NCBI GenBank assembly: GCA_027475525.1
Contig: JAMWFC010000051.1
Span: forward strand, 2,712,616 to 2,776,615
Direction: 5' to 3'
DNA length: 64,000 bases
From: Macrolepiota albuminosa
Lineage: Eukaryota > Basidiomycota > Agaricomycetes > Agaricales > Agaricaceae
The translations under genes and the position numbers were made by a program. A model generated the notes under the pieces. The model had not been told where the DNA came from. It searched no databases and saw nothing but the letters and a program-made list of their open reading frames with translations. Shown piece after piece: positions 1 to 11,434 of the stretch. Numbering within the stretch: position 1 is the stretch's first letter; each line of letters begins with the position of its first letter.

Positions 1-3000
1 CATCACCGCACATTGGACCTGATCCTCCCTCCGTCACCACTGCGGGTATAATTCGGTCTAGACACCTTCCACGTCCAGAACTTGGTATAATTGGTGAAAT
101 TGAAAGGGCCGTCAAGACGCTAGCGCGGACGCAGAATTTCAAGGAGCAGATATGTGAATATATCCAACAAGCGGTGAGTTTGTGTTTTACATGAATTTTC
201 ATATTTCCGTTTCCAGGCGATTTGCATGTTCATAGTTTACAACATGTACACAGCAGCTGATAACACAACTTTGTTTCTCTTCCTTCATTCACCCAGGAAT
301 ACATCAAGTCGCTCATTGAGGTATTTAACACGGCCGAGGATTTGGAGAGTTTGGAGAATTTGCATGCACTGTGTAGTATGATGCAAACGATATGTATGTG
401 GCATGCCCCCCATCAGTCCAGATCATATTGACCGACCTACACCCTTCCAGTAATGCTTAATGACCACAATATGTACGAACACATTTTGGAAGACGACTTA
501 TTCTTTGGCGTTGTTGGAATGTTAGAATGTGGGTTCTCTTGGTGTCTTTCTCTATGCACAGAGCTGAAAGTTTCATAGATGACCCTGATTTCCCCAACCA
601 CAAAGCTAATTACCGCGAATTCCTCCATCAAACCACCCATTTCCATCAACCCATACAAATACGAGACCTCAATATCCAACGAAAAATCCATCACACTTAT
701 CGCCTTCAGTTCCTCAAGGACGTTGTTTTGGCTCGCGCTCTTGACGACTCGACATTTAACGTTCTAAATTCCTGTATCATTTTCAACCAGATTGACATCA
801 TCATGTACGTCCAAAACGATCATGGCTTCCTGCGGGAAATTGTCAAACTCTTTGTGGACGAGTGCATGCTGAGTGGCGGCCCATCTCCAGCTCCTCCGCC
901 AATAATGGTCAATGGTAGGAAGCCCATATCAGTCGGGGGGCTTGCCGATGCCAACGGGAACATTTTGCCTGGATACAAGAATGATGAGCCAGATGCGATG
1001 GAAGTAGACCAAAATCAAGATCCCTCGAACGCCAAAGCAAACGGCGACGTGAGTCCAGATCCTAACGGCCATGGAACTCTGACGACAGTACTCCCACCAT
1101 CACCTTCACCTCCGAAGCGGCCAGACCACTACGCTTTCGCTCCTCCAGACGACCTTTCAGATGATGAAATCAAGCTTAGGCAGGAAGTTATCATACTCGT
1201 CCAACAACTATGTGTCATGGGCAAAAACGTGCAGCTCGCTACACGGCTTGCCCTCTTCCGCGCGCTTGTTGACCGCGGTGTGCTCTTTGGCGTGCAATGG
1301 GCTATAGGCCTCTCTGAGCGTCAGGCGGTGAACAAACCCATGATCAGCGCGGCCGGCGAGATCCTTGTGGCGTTGTTAGACCATGATCTTAATGGTGTGA
1401 GGGGACATGTGCTCAAGCAGGTAGTGGCAATTGAGAAGGAACGCGCAGGTGGGCGGAAGGGTGCAGATAAGGCGGAGACGATTCTGGAGATGGCGTGTAG
1501 GATAATGGCTCAAAGTAAGGATTTGGCTGTTCAAAGTCAGGTGGGAGAGGCACTCAAGGTGTGGATGGATGTGCCATTGGGAGAGGCGGCGGCGACAGCA
1601 CTTGCCGCCGCAGGGACAGAGGCTGGACAGGTAAGAGTATTATTCTTTTGATCATAGTCGACTTACTCGTGATAAAGGCTCTTGGAGCTCATAAACAGCC
1701 ACCGCGCAAGGACGACATAGGAACTGAGCGTTATATGGACTACTTTTACAAAGATTGTTTGGGGATTCTCTTCAAGCCGTTTTTTGACTTGTCTGAATGG
1801 CGAAATGTCCAAGGTAAGAATAAATTTATCATCTGGGAATTTTTGAGCTTATTAGGATGCTTCAGAAACCGTGCTGCCATTGACGCGAGAGGAAACAAAT
1901 CGTTATGTCTACCTCAGTGATCTGATGTACAATTTCGTGGCTCAGCACCACTTCCGGATACACTTCTATATAATGTCTTCTAACATTCTCGTCCGACTTG
2001 CAAGCCTTCTCAAGGCACGAGACAAACATCTGCGGCATGGTACATATATCTTACTTCCGTCTCAACTTTTGTCAAAGCCAACTCCCCTTCTTAGCTTCTT
2101 TCCGGATATTTCGGCTTCTTCTTCGACAAAACAATCCAAATATACATACTCAGATTATGAAACACGACGTGGTCAAGCCGCTTCTTGATTTAACCCTACA
2201 AGAATCAAGACGCGACAACCTTTTGAGTTGTTCCTGTCAAGAGTACTTTGACTTTATCCGTAAGGTCAGTATCCATCTCTGATCTCATAAAGACAAATCC
2301 GACTGTCCGCCTTTTCAGGAAAAAGTTAAGGAACTCGGAAAGTTTTGCTGGACGAAACACGAAGATGAGCTTCGAAAACTGGCGCAGAGTCCGCTTGGAG
2401 GTCAACGTTTTGAGCAATTCAATGCTTGGATACAGTTCGAAATATTGCAACAGAACAAGGAGCCTCCGCCAACGGACTCTGGAGTTGACAAGTCAGTACT
2501 CCGGCTTTTATTCTTTTTGGTCATCATTGATCAACTGTATCATCTTCAGGACGATGGATGCTCGCGGTTGGCAACCATCCAGTCGAGCCCTGGATGCAGA
2601 GGAAGAGGATTACTTCAATGCCGACGATGACGAGGATCTTGTCCCTGTTGTCAGCCCAACGTGGCCGAAGGTCGCGCCACTGGTTACCCCTGCGCAAAGC
2701 GCCCTTCCAAAACGAAAACGGAGATCATCTATCGGAGGCGCTACCAAGGGTTATCGGCCTCCGTTGAGAAACCCTGTTATGGGTTCGTTGGTATCAGCTG
2801 ACTATGGTGAGGAAGATGAAGACGATGGTCGGAAACCGTTACCGGATGGGAACACACAACGGGCGGACCCTAGTTCATCTCGCTCCCCGTCACCAGAAAT
2901 ACCCGCCAGCCCAAAATTGGCACATCGACAGGTGGCAATACCAGCGTCTGGGCCTCCACCCAAACGCTTAAGTAGAGACGATGATGATGACGACATTTTG

Positions 3001-3324
3001 GAAACAATCGCACGGTCCAGGTACAGGCCACAGTCGCCAGCACCCGGGATGATGGCGTCGTTGGATTCTTTGAGACCGAGTGAGAAACGACGGCGGGGGA
3101 ACGATGATGACAATGACGATGTTATTACGGAACGCCTCAGCAAGACGAAAAAACTAGACCTTGGAACATTGAAGGAAAAGTTAAGCTTTGGAGCTATTGG
3201 TCGGACTAAAAATGGTGACGATTCATCGAAGAAGATCAAGGTCAAGTTGGGTGTCACGAGTCTCAATGCCTCAGCTACACCTGCTCCTTCAGAAACGGGG
3301 GCGAAAGACGGAGATACGGGATAG
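1..3324 (+). CDS. PP4 regulatory subunit 3 (SMEK/PSY2), 5' partial
   Basis: Regulatory subunit 3 of protein phosphatase 4, which directs the PP4 catalytic subunit to targets in DNA-damage recovery and signalling. The open frame is already running at base 3, so the N-terminus (an EVH1/PH-like domain in the family) lies outside the window. Visible exons cover the conserved SMK-1 armadillo-like region. Recognisable blocks are the DPDFPNHKANYREFL segment near 580, LKARDKHLRH near 2010 and HDVVKPLLDLTLQESRRDN near 2163. The C-terminal tail (2550-3324) is low complexity, with acidic DDDDD runs and a KRKRR basic patch that could be a nuclear signal. About eight short introns must be removed. The stop lies only 188 bp before the next gene on the same strand. 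Family assignment is confident; exact splice sites were only partly worked out. Confidence 0.93.
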
Positions 3325-3512
3325 TGGCTTGGTTATTCTTACGCATTTTGCTTTTTATATTTCATTCATTCCTCACGTAATGAATTATATGCTCTTCGAC
3401 ACAGCTTGTACATAGACCTTACTACTGTGCTTTTTTACTATACCAGTGATCAGCTCTTATGTGACAGAACGCGTGACGAGTCGTGTTTGTGACTTTCTTA
3501 CTTACAACCTCG

Positions 3513-5354
3513 ATGTACAAAAGCACCGAGCGAAAGGTTCTCCAGGACGACAAGAATCTCCTACAAGTCGCCGATCATGGCTCATTGAGATACCCTCACA
3601 GACTCAATTTGTATGCGACGTACCTTCAAGCATAAAATGCAGCTCTCAAATTATCCACAGTTATGATAACCCTCCGCTTTACGATGTCACCGTCGAAGAG
3701 TTTGAGAGATGTGCTTTAGACCGTCTACGGATCCTCGCAGAGATAGAATCTTCTGCAGTGCGAAATCGGACATGGGAAGAGCTGAAGACAGTCACGAATG
3801 CTCAGTGTCTAAAGTACCTCCCGTTGCATGCGACAAGCGCCAAAACCGTAGACCGTGATTCGGAGAGAAGGAAGGACCACCTGGGACATTATGTCTTGCG
3901 CCTAGCGTTTTGTCGGTCGTATGTATCATGTCTGTTCTAGTGTATCATTGTGCGAAGGCATCGCTGATTAACAAATCCAGCGAAGACCTCAGGCGGCGGT
4001 TTGTCAAGGCTGAATCAACGTTATTTAGGGTGCGGTACGATGGAGATGCTACTGGTGAAAGAGAGCTCTTCCTCAATTCAAGGGATTTTAATTGGATTGC
4101 TGTAAGTCGCAATTTTTGATTATTGCAGAATATCATTGGAGCGCGTCTCCAGGTGGATGCGACAGAGAAAGCAAAGTATCGGAAGCAGTTGTTGGCTTGT
4201 TACTCAGGATTCAAGATTGAATCTGTCCGTGAACAAGCCTTCGAGGGCGAAAGATACTACAAGGTACGTGTTTGTATGATATCATAAGCTTCTTGTCAAC
4301 CTTTTCCGCAGGTAAAATGGACACGCGTTCCTGATCTTGTTGAAAAACGACGAGTATTCTTGAGGGGAGGTTGGGCATACGTACCTGCCAAAGAACAGTC
4401 AAGCATCGTCTTCCAGGAGTACGAAGTTCATCTGAATAGAGCTCTCGAGGTATCTCTTTCTATGCAATGATCTCCTGCTGCAATGACTCAGCATTTTCGA
4501 CGTAGTTGACTGCGCGTGCTCTACCGCGTCTAGATGAGGACACACGGATAATTCCCATACTGGACAACCTTTCTCAGGGTTTCCTTGCTGGTGTCCCATC
4601 TGAATGGGTTAGTTCTGGAGAGCCAATCAATGGCGATGGCATCAAGGCAGAGATGGTGGATGACTTAGCCAAGAAACACTTCCCCATGTGTATGCGGGCT
4701 ATGCACGATAATCTACGAAGAGATCACCACCTCAAACATTTTGGACGATTACATTATGGATTATTTTTGAAGGTGCATTTGAACAGTGATACTGTCTCAA
4801 CTCTCTCCATTATTCATTGCAGGTGCTTGGGTTATCAATTGACGAAGCTGTCATCTTCTGGCGAAAATCATTCGACAGACTAACAGATGACAAATTTAAC
4901 AAGGAATACAAGTATAACATTCGTCATTCGTATGGTTTGGAAGGCAAGCGGGCGAATTATGCTGCCAAAAGGTCCGTTTCACATTCGATTCGCATATTCG
5001 TAATCGCTTACAGCAGACAGCTGCATGCAACTTCTGACATCTGGTACTTCGGAATATGGTTGCCCCTATCGACATTTTTCCCCGGAGAACCTCCAAACAG
5101 CTCTCCTCTCGACATACTCTTCTCGCGGTTTGACATCGGTTGAATTGCCCGAAATTATGGCAACCGTTAAAGCAGGCCATCATCATGTTGCATGTACCCG
5201 CGTCTTTGAGATGACCCATTCCTCGTACGGTGTCAAGAAGGGTGAAGGGGTTGGTGGTGGTGAAAGCGTCACGCATCCCAACCAGTACGCGTCGAAGAGC
5301 ATGGAGTTATATAAGGCGCAACAGGACAGCGGTGAGCTAATGGTTGTTGACTAG
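3513..5354 (+). CDS. PRI2: DNA primase large subunit
   Basis: Large (non-catalytic) subunit of primase in the DNA polymerase alpha complex; it helps make and hand over RNA primers. The ATG at 3513 opens MYKSTERKV; an intron beginning at the GTACCT near 3619 and ending at CCACAG (about 3660) joins it to the YDNPPLYDVTVEEFERCALDR block typical of the family. Later exons carry the C-terminal iron-sulphur domain. Four cysteines that fit the 4Fe-4S ligands are seen in the contexts FPMCMRAMHDN, CMQLLTS, YGCPYRHF and VACTRVFE. The protein ends in a short Gly-rich tail at 5354. There are roughly seven introns. It is convergent with nothing nearby; the next 250 bp lead to the retroelement insertion site. 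Confidence 0.93.
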
Positions 5355-5604
5355 AAAGGACTAGAAAGGCTGGGCCTTTTGTATTTGTAAAGACGTTCAC
5401 TCGCTAATTGTATGTATGCTTTATCTTCCCGCTGTTTGAGGAAACAAATGTCTTCTACATACCTGCTCCAGAATTAGAAAATGATGCTTCCAGTCTGCGA
5501 GTGTCGCCACAGTATATCAATCCTACGTGTACGGGCTGTTCTGATTTTATCTTGGGAAAGCAGGATATCTTCGTTTGGCGTCAAGAGAGTCGAGACATGT
5601 GGCA

Positions 5605-5609
5605 AAGGC
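5605..5609. repeat. Target-site duplication, left copy (AAGGC)
   Basis: The five bases AAGGC lie directly before the TG that starts the left LTR and recur directly after the CA that ends the rightmost LTR piece. A 5-bp duplication is normal for Ty3/gypsy integrases. It shows that the outermost ends of the 10.7-kb composite come from one integration event. Confidence 0.85.
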
Positions 5610-5876
5610 TGTAAGCATGCTGCTTACAAACGCTCAGGCAAATAGGAGGTACGCGTTCAATCGACACGCGATCACACAGACGGAAGGGAAACGATCGGGA
5701 CAGTGCGCGCGCGATCGAGGAAACAATCGAGAAAACAAAGACACAACCTTATTCTGGAGTTTATTTAAATACTGAGGATGTATTTTCGAGACTAACTTTT
5801 ACCCGACGAAATCACTATTTGTTCCATTCTGTTGTCGGTTACCTGAGTGAAGAAGAGCCAGTCTTGCTCTCTTACA
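5610..5876 (+). repeat. 5' LTR, full length (267 bp)
   Basis: Starts TGTAAG and ends CTTACA, so the LTR ends are perfect 6-bp inverted repeats with canonical TG..CA. The first 19 bases themselves form an 8-bp stem with a 3-bp loop (TGTAAGCA-TGC-TGCTTACA). A TATTTAAATAC stretch near 5762-5772 is a plausible TATA element for the element's own transcript. The same sequence recurs at 11082-11333, 11336-11434 and 16220-16343. Confidence 0.9.
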
Positions 5877-5909
5877 CTTTTTTTTTGAATCGAACAAACT
5901 AGTCTCGAG

Positions 5910-8900
5910 GATACTACGAGTGCTCGAGGTGCTTCTTGTCTTAACTCGGTGCTTCTGGCTCGACAGGTGTCCGCCGTGTGGGTTCCCTTGGGGGCTTCTA
6001 CCATCCCGCGTAGTTGGGGACGGAAAGTGTCTTGTTCCGCTTTTTGGGGAAATACAGTGGGGATCTCCTTTCGCAACGCGATATAAAGAGGGGGACCCGG
6101 AGTCTTGTCTTGCCACGCCTGTTGAACACCGGCCGGGTTCAAGCTAGGCAACCTGGCGCGCACACGCTCGCAAAGGATTTTAAACCAACGTTCTCGTTCT
6201 CGCTCTACGTCACGCTCGCCGTACTCTCACTTGCCTCTCGTGTCTCGAGGATCCTCGCCCCTTACCGATCCTTCTGTCTCGACCTCGCCTCCCGGACCAC
6301 CCTTGATAGACCCTGCCGTACCACCTTCCTCACCTTCGTCGTTGTCATCCGATTCGTCCGACGATATTCGTTACCCTCTGTCCCGCACGTCGGCCATGCC
6401 TTCTACCAAGGTTAACTATCCCTCGATGGCGGAAGTTACTCAGGTGTCATCAAGTCACGCACCGGTGATCGGGCGAGGGTCGATTGGACCACGACAATTA
6501 GAAGAATTCGAATACAATTGCAGACGCTACTTTAGTCACAAAGAGATTGGGGAGGATAAACAGGTGGAAAGGATTATGTTCAACATTGATACACCGATTG
6601 TGCGTGCCTGGGTCAGGGAGAACGAAAGAGAGTTGAAGGGATTGACGTTCGCTGTCTTCATGGCTCGTCTTCGGGGCATTGTCTTGTCTACCGACTGGGC
6701 CTGGGAGGTAGCTCAGACCTTATCGAAGAAGCAGACGGATGAAGAGAGTTTTGACGTTTGGGTTAGTGCGTTGAGAGAGGCCAACGATATCCTCGTCACC
6801 CTTCCACGTTTCCACATTCCTTCCACTAAGTTTTGGGATCACGTTTTACTGCACTGTCACGATGACGTTCGAAGGGAATACGCGCTTGGGAATAAAGACA
6901 ACTGTTACGACGACATTACCGACTTAAATCAGTGGCTCCGCACGGTCTCCGACATCGATAAGATTATCACCTCGCGAAAGAGTCAATTCAGTAGATACCT
7001 TGCGGATTCGATGGCTGCTGTTAGCAAATCACAGTTGAAAAATGTCACGAACAATGTCAAACCGGGATCTACGGGGCAGACAGCAAAGGCGACATCTACC
7101 AGCACTACCCCGACAGCACGAATCTATGTTTACGCTCTGACAACCGAAGAGCGTGCTATCCTCGACGAACACTCCGGATGCTATCAATGCCGTCGTCTTT
7201 ACGTTGATCATCGAGCTGCGAACTGCCCGGATAAGGGACAAGCACTGAAACTTGAAGAATATAACAAGCGACGTTTGACCACCGAGTTTGCAGAGGCGGC
7301 GAAAAAGGAGTATTTGAAGAAGAAGACGAAGTCAGGAGGGGTGGGAGCAGGCGGAACGTCGGCGTCTGTCACAGTGGCGGCGGTTTTTGAAGGGTCGTCA
7401 GATGAGGAAGACAGCAGTGATGCGGGTAGCGAGTACGTGCTTCCCCTTCACATCACTTATTCTTGTTTTGTTTCGGGGCCTACCATCGGCTCCACCAAGG
7501 TGGAGAACGCGCTTATTGACACAGGTGCCCCCCCAGCCTTGATTTCTACGACGCTCGTGAATGAACTCGGCTTAACGACTCGGCAACTTCCTCGTCCGCT
7601 TTCAGTTTCTGGTGCCTTTACCTCGGAGAAGAAGAATGAAAATCAGCGTTTGACAGAATACGTAAAGCTTGTAATTGTATCACCTTGCGCCCAGTGGCAG
7701 TCTAAATCCCAATTATTCATTGTCTGCCCGAATTTACGCGCTGAACTCATCTTGGGGCTGGACTTTTTGAAACGGAACGGCTTAGTTATTGACGCTGAGG
7801 AAGGAACGATCGTCGATAAGAGCAATGGCTTCGACCTTCTACACCCGCCTGATCCGACAGTAAGAAAGAAGGGGTTAATAACCACGCCGCACGCCAAGCG
7901 AAAATTGAAGAAGCTGAAGGATGCGGCAGAGAGCAAATGGATTCAGGAGGGGAGGGAGGAGACCGGAAATAAGAGAAAGGCAGTTCACGCAGAGCTCGCT
8001 ACCTTTTTCCAACGTCAAGCGCAACGTTTTGCACACCTGAAGCATCACACGACGTCTAATGACCCCTTGTTACTGGGGTTCATCCGAACACGAATACAAC
8101 AGCTGGCGTTTAAGACGCGATTGAAGAAGAAGGACGAACAATTTAAACGACAATACCACGGACTTTTCCCCCCTGATATTCCGCATGCGGATGAGCTCCC
8201 GACAAGCGTCTACCATCGAATTCAGGTGAAACCGCTTGCAAAAATTACCGTCGCCCGTTCATATTCTTGTCCGAGAAAATACCGCGACGGCTGGAAAACT
8301 CTAATCGATCAACACGTAGCGGCAGGAAGGATACGGCCTTCCTCGTCGCAATATGCTAGCCCCTCGTTTGTAATCCCGAAAGCTGATCCAACGGTATTGC
8401 CACGATGGGTGAACGATTACCGTCGACTTAACGCAAGCACCATTCCCGACAACTACCCTTTACCACGAATTGACGACATCCTGGCTGACTGTACTCAGCC
8501 GGGCACGCGTTTTTGGGGCAAGATAGACTTGACGAACGCCTTTTTTCAAACTCTGGTGCATCCCGATGATGTCAAATACACCGCGACCCTGACCCCCTTT
8601 GGCCTCTGGGAGTGGGTGGTTATGCCGATGGGACTGAGGAATGCGCCGGCGACCCAACAACGACGAGTGACCCTGGCACTCCGGCAATACATCGGAAAGA
8701 TCTGTCACGTCTACCTTGACGATATCATAATTTGGTCAAAGACAATCGAGGAACATGAGGAAAACGTACGAAAGGTTTTGGATGCGCTTCGGCAAGCTCG
8801 TTTATTCTGTTCCCTGAAAAAGAGTGACTTGTTCTGCTCCGAAATCGACTTCCTGGGTCACCACATCTCCGAGAGAGGGATTGAGGCGGATGTATCAAAG

Positions 8901-10696
8901 GTGGCGCGGATTTTGAGTTGGCCGCGACCTAAAAGAGCGAAACATGTCAGGCAATTTTTAGGTCTCGTTCGTTACATCGCGTCCTTTTTACCTGCCTTGG
9001 CGGAGCACACAGCTGTGCTTACACCGCTGACTAAGAAACAATTCAACGTTGCGTTGCCCCCGTGGACTGAAGAACACGAAGCTGCCTTCGAAGGGATCAA
9101 ACAACTCGTGGTGGGACGAGATTGTCTCACAACTATTGATCATCAAAATCCTGGGGATAATAAGATTTTCGTTACTTGCGATGCTAGTAAGCGCCGTACG
9201 GGCGCCGTTTTGGCGTTTGGGAAGACATGGGAGTCAGCTCGGCCCGTGGCCTTCGATTCGAAACAACTCACCGGCGTCGAAAAGAATTATCCAACGCACG
9301 AGCATGAAATGCTCGCCATTGTTCGTGCTTTGCGTAAGTGGCGAACTGACCTGCTCGGCACGCATTTTGAGGTTTACACGGATCACAAGACCTTAAAGAA
9401 CTTCGAGACGCAACGTGATTTATCGAAGCGCCAGGCGAGATGGATGGAGTATTTGACTCAATTCGACTACGACATTCATTACATACGAGGGGAAGATAAC
9501 ACGGTTGCGGACGCGCTTTCAAGATTTCCGGAGGTAGAGGTGGAGGTGGGGATGGTGTTGGCTTTTGAATCAGGGGAGGGGATTGTGGAGTCTTTCAAGG
9601 CCGGTTATAGGTCTGATGAGTACACGAAGCGAATTCTTGATGACAGGCGGCGGGATTTGGTTGTTCCCGGGGTGGAGTCAAGGAATGGTCTGCTTTACGT
9701 GGGGGGTCGATTGATTGTGCCAAAGTACGAAGGACTACGGGAAGCCTTGTTTCGCGCTGCACACGATGAACTCGGGCATTTCGGCAGTGACAAAACTTAC
9801 GCGGCATTAAGACATTCATACTATTGGCCGAACATGAGACGTGATTTGGTGAAGGGGTATATACCTTCGTGCATGGAGTGTCAACGAAACAAGTCTAAGA
9901 CGAAGAAGCCAGTTGGACCCTTACATCCCTTACCGATACCCGAATGTCGTTTTGGTTCGGTGACCTTAGATTTCGTGGGCCCGCTTCCAATGGAGGAGGG
10001 TTTTGATGCCTTCTGTTCTATGACGTGTCGAGCAGGCGCGGAAATTCGAATTTCCCCGTGTAGAACGAATCAGACAGGTGAAGAATTCGCGAACATTTTC
10101 TTTCGCGACTGGTATTGTGAAAACGGACTCCCCTACGAAATTATCACGGATCGCGATACCCTGTTCACAGCATCATTTTGGAGAGCATTGATGAAGCTAA
10201 CTGGGGTCAAGCACAAAATGTCAACCTCTTTTCACCCGCAAACCGATGGCGCGTCGGAGAGATCTAATAAAACGATTGTTCAATGTATACGTTTCCACGT
10301 CGATCGCTTACAAACAGGATGGGTTAAAGCGTTGCCTCGTATTAGGTTTGGGATGATGAACACGGTTAATGCGTCTACTGGTTACTCCCCATTTCAATTA
10401 AAGTCCGGATTCACTCCTCGCATACTGCCTCCTCTATATCCCCCCCCTCCAATTGACACGCCGACAGAGGACCTTGCGTTGAAGGTCCTGCGAGAAATCG
10501 AAGGAAACTTCATGGACGCCATGGATAATTTAATGACGGCAAAAATCAACCAGGCGCACCACGCGAATGCTCACCGTGCGGAAGAGGTTGTTTATCAGGT
10601 TGGCGACAAAGTGATGCTTTCGACGGTTAATCGACGGCGTGAATACATGCAAAAGAAGGATGGTCGGGTCGCGAAGTTCATGCCTCGCCAGGACGG
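5910..10696. repeat. Left arm of 4787-bp inverted repeat
   Basis: Bases 5910-10696 pair, as reverse complement, with 11435-16221. The arms run from the 5' leader of the element to near the end of the integrase. Only a few differences were noticed by eye, for example codons giving R/Q and D/G changes in the part of the polyprotein reading EYTK(R/Q)ILDDRRR(D/G). The spacer between arms is 738 bp (10697-11434). Confidence 0.92.
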
Positions 10697-11057
10697 TCCT
10701 TTTGAAATCCTCAAGGCTTATCCTGAATCATCGGAATATGTTTTGGACTTACCTCCGACCATGTCTATCGTCAACAAGTTCCACGCCAGTCTATTGTCAC
10801 CTTTCATTCCTAACGACGACGACCTTTTTCCCTCCCGACGGTTGGAAATGCCAGGTCCTATTGTAACAGAGGATGGTCAGGAAGAACATTTCGTGGATTG
10901 TATATTGGACGAGCGTAAAAGGGGACGCGGTATGCAATACCTGGTGCGATGGTGGGGGTATGGGCCGGATCACGATGAGTGGAAGAGTGGGAGGGAAATG
11001 GAGGACACGATGGCTTTGGATGTGTGGGAGAAGAGGAAGAGCGGCGGTCAAGAGTAA
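6396..11057 (+). CDS. Gag-pol polyprotein of Ty3/gypsy chromovirus, intact
   Basis: Single uninterrupted frame of 1553 codons from the ATG at 6396; the frame is open a little further upstream but without ATG. Order of domains: gag with a zinc knuckle near residue 262 (CYQC then H and C, spacing C-x2-C-x6-H-x4-C, wider than the usual x4); aspartic protease with DTG near 375; reverse transcriptase with YLDD near 773; RNase H; integrase with an HHCC finger (from about 1122) and the D, D, E residues in LDFVGPLP, ITDRDTLF and TDGASERSN; and a C-terminal chromodomain (about 1499-1547, YLVRWWGYGPDHDEW). Gag and pol are fused in one frame. The intact frame and near-identical second copy suggest recent activity. 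Confidence 0.95.
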   Translation: MPSTKVNYPSMAEVTQVSSSHAPVIGRGSIGPRQLEEFEYNCRRYFSHKEIGEDKQVERIMFNIDTPIVRAWVRENERELKGLTFAVFMARLRGIVLSTDWAWEVAQTLSKKQTDEESFDVWVSALREANDILVTLPRFHIPSTKFWDHVLLHCHDDVRREYALGNKDNCYDDITDLNQWLRTVSDIDKIITSRKSQFSRYLADSMAAVSKSQLKNVTNNVKPGSTGQTAKATSTSTTPTARIYVYALTTEERAILDEHSGCYQCRRLYVDHRAANCPDKGQALKLEEYNKRRLTTEFAEAAKKEYLKKKTKSGGVGAGGTSASVTVAAVFEGSSDEEDSSDAGSEYVLPLHITYSCFVSGPTIGSTKVENALIDTGAPPALISTTLVNELGLTTRQLPRPLSVSGAFTSEKKNENQRLTEYVKLVIVSPCAQWQSKSQLFIVCPNLRAELILGLDFLKRNGLVIDAEEGTIVDKSNGFDLLHPPDPTVRKKGLITTPHAKRKLKKLKDAAESKWIQEGREETGNKRKAVHAELATFFQRQAQRFAHLKHHTTSNDPLLLGFIRTRIQQLAFKTRLKKKDEQFKRQYHGLFPPDIPHADELPTSVYHRIQVKPLAKITVARSYSCPRKYRDGWKTLIDQHVAAGRIRPSSSQYASPSFVIPKADPTVLPRWVNDYRRLNASTIPDNYPLPRIDDILADCTQPGTRFWGKIDLTNAFFQTLVHPDDVKYTATLTPFGLWEWVVMPMGLRNAPATQQRRVTLALRQYIGKICHVYLDDIIIWSKTIEEHEENVRKVLDALRQARLFCSLKKSDLFCSEIDFLGHHISERGIEADVSKVARILSWPRPKRAKHVRQFLGLVRYIASFLPALAEHTAVLTPLTKKQFNVALPPWTEEHEAAFEGIKQLVVGRDCLTTIDHQNPGDNKIFVTCDASKRRTGAVLAFGKTWESARPVAFDSKQLTGVEKNYPTHEHEMLAIVRALRKWRTDLLGTHFEVYTDHKTLKNFETQRDLSKRQARWMEYLTQFDYDIHYIRGEDNTVADALSRFPEVEVEVGMVLAFESGEGIVESFKAGYRSDEYTKRILDDRRRDLVVPGVESRNGLLYVGGRLIVPKYEGLREALFRAAHDELGHFGSDKTYAALRHSYYWPNMRRDLVKGYIPSCMECQRNKSKTKKPVGPLHPLPIPECRFGSVTLDFVGPLPMEEGFDAFCSMTCRAGAEIRISPCRTNQTGEEFANIFFRDWYCENGLPYEIITDRDTLFTASFWRALMKLTGVKHKMSTSFHPQTDGASERSNKTIVQCIRFHVDRLQTGWVKALPRIRFGMMNTVNASTGYSPFQLKSGFTPRILPPLYPPPPIDTPTEDLALKVLREIEGNFMDAMDNLMTAKINQAHHANAHRAEEVVYQVGDKVMLSTVNRRREYMQKKDGRVAKFMPRQDGPFEILKAYPESSEYVLDLPPTMSIVNKFHASLLSPFIPNDDDLFPSRRLEMPGPIVTEDGQEEHFVDCILDERKRGRGMQYLVRWWGYGPDHDEWKSGREMEDTMALDVWEKRKSGGQE

Positions 11058-11081
11058 TGAATTTTTTGGAGTGGGAGTGAG

Positions 11082-11333
11082 TGTAAGCATGCTGCTTACA
11101 AACGCTCAGGCAAATAGGAGGTACGCGTTCAATCGACACGCGATCACACAGACGGAAGGGAAACGATCGGGACAGTGCGCGCGCGATCGAGGAAACAATC
11201 GAGAAAACAAAGACACAACCTTATTCTGGAGTTTATTTAAATACTGAGGATGTATTTTCGAGACTAACTTTTACCCGACGAAATCACTATTTGTTCCATT
11301 CTGTTGTCGGTTACCTGAGTGAAGAAGAGCCAG
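11082..11333 (+). repeat. 3' LTR copy lacking its last 15 bp
   Basis: Matches LTR positions 1-252 and stops at GAGCCAG; the final 15 bases of the LTR are absent. It is followed by AG and a fresh LTR start, so 11080-11333 is a 254-bp unit whose beginning is repeated in tandem at 11334-11434. Confidence 0.88.
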
Positions 11334-11335
11334 AG

Positions 11336-11434
11336 TGTAAGCATGCTGCTTACAAACGCTCAGGCAAATAGGAGGTACACGTTCAATCGACACGCGATCA
11401 CACAGACGGAAGGGAAACGATCGGGACAGTGCGC
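11336..11434 (+). repeat. LTR fragment, positions 1-99
   Basis: Same strand as the other LTRs and identical to them except for one visible base change (GGTACACG for GGTACGCG near 11371). It ends abruptly at GTGCGC, where the inverted interior begins. The AG that precedes it also precedes the LTR at 11082, so this is a tandem duplication that includes two bases of the interior. Confidence 0.85.

Noticed and set aside
6231..6395. Gag-pol start upstream of 6396
   Set aside because: The upstream open frame has no ATG; the first ATG in frame is at 6396.
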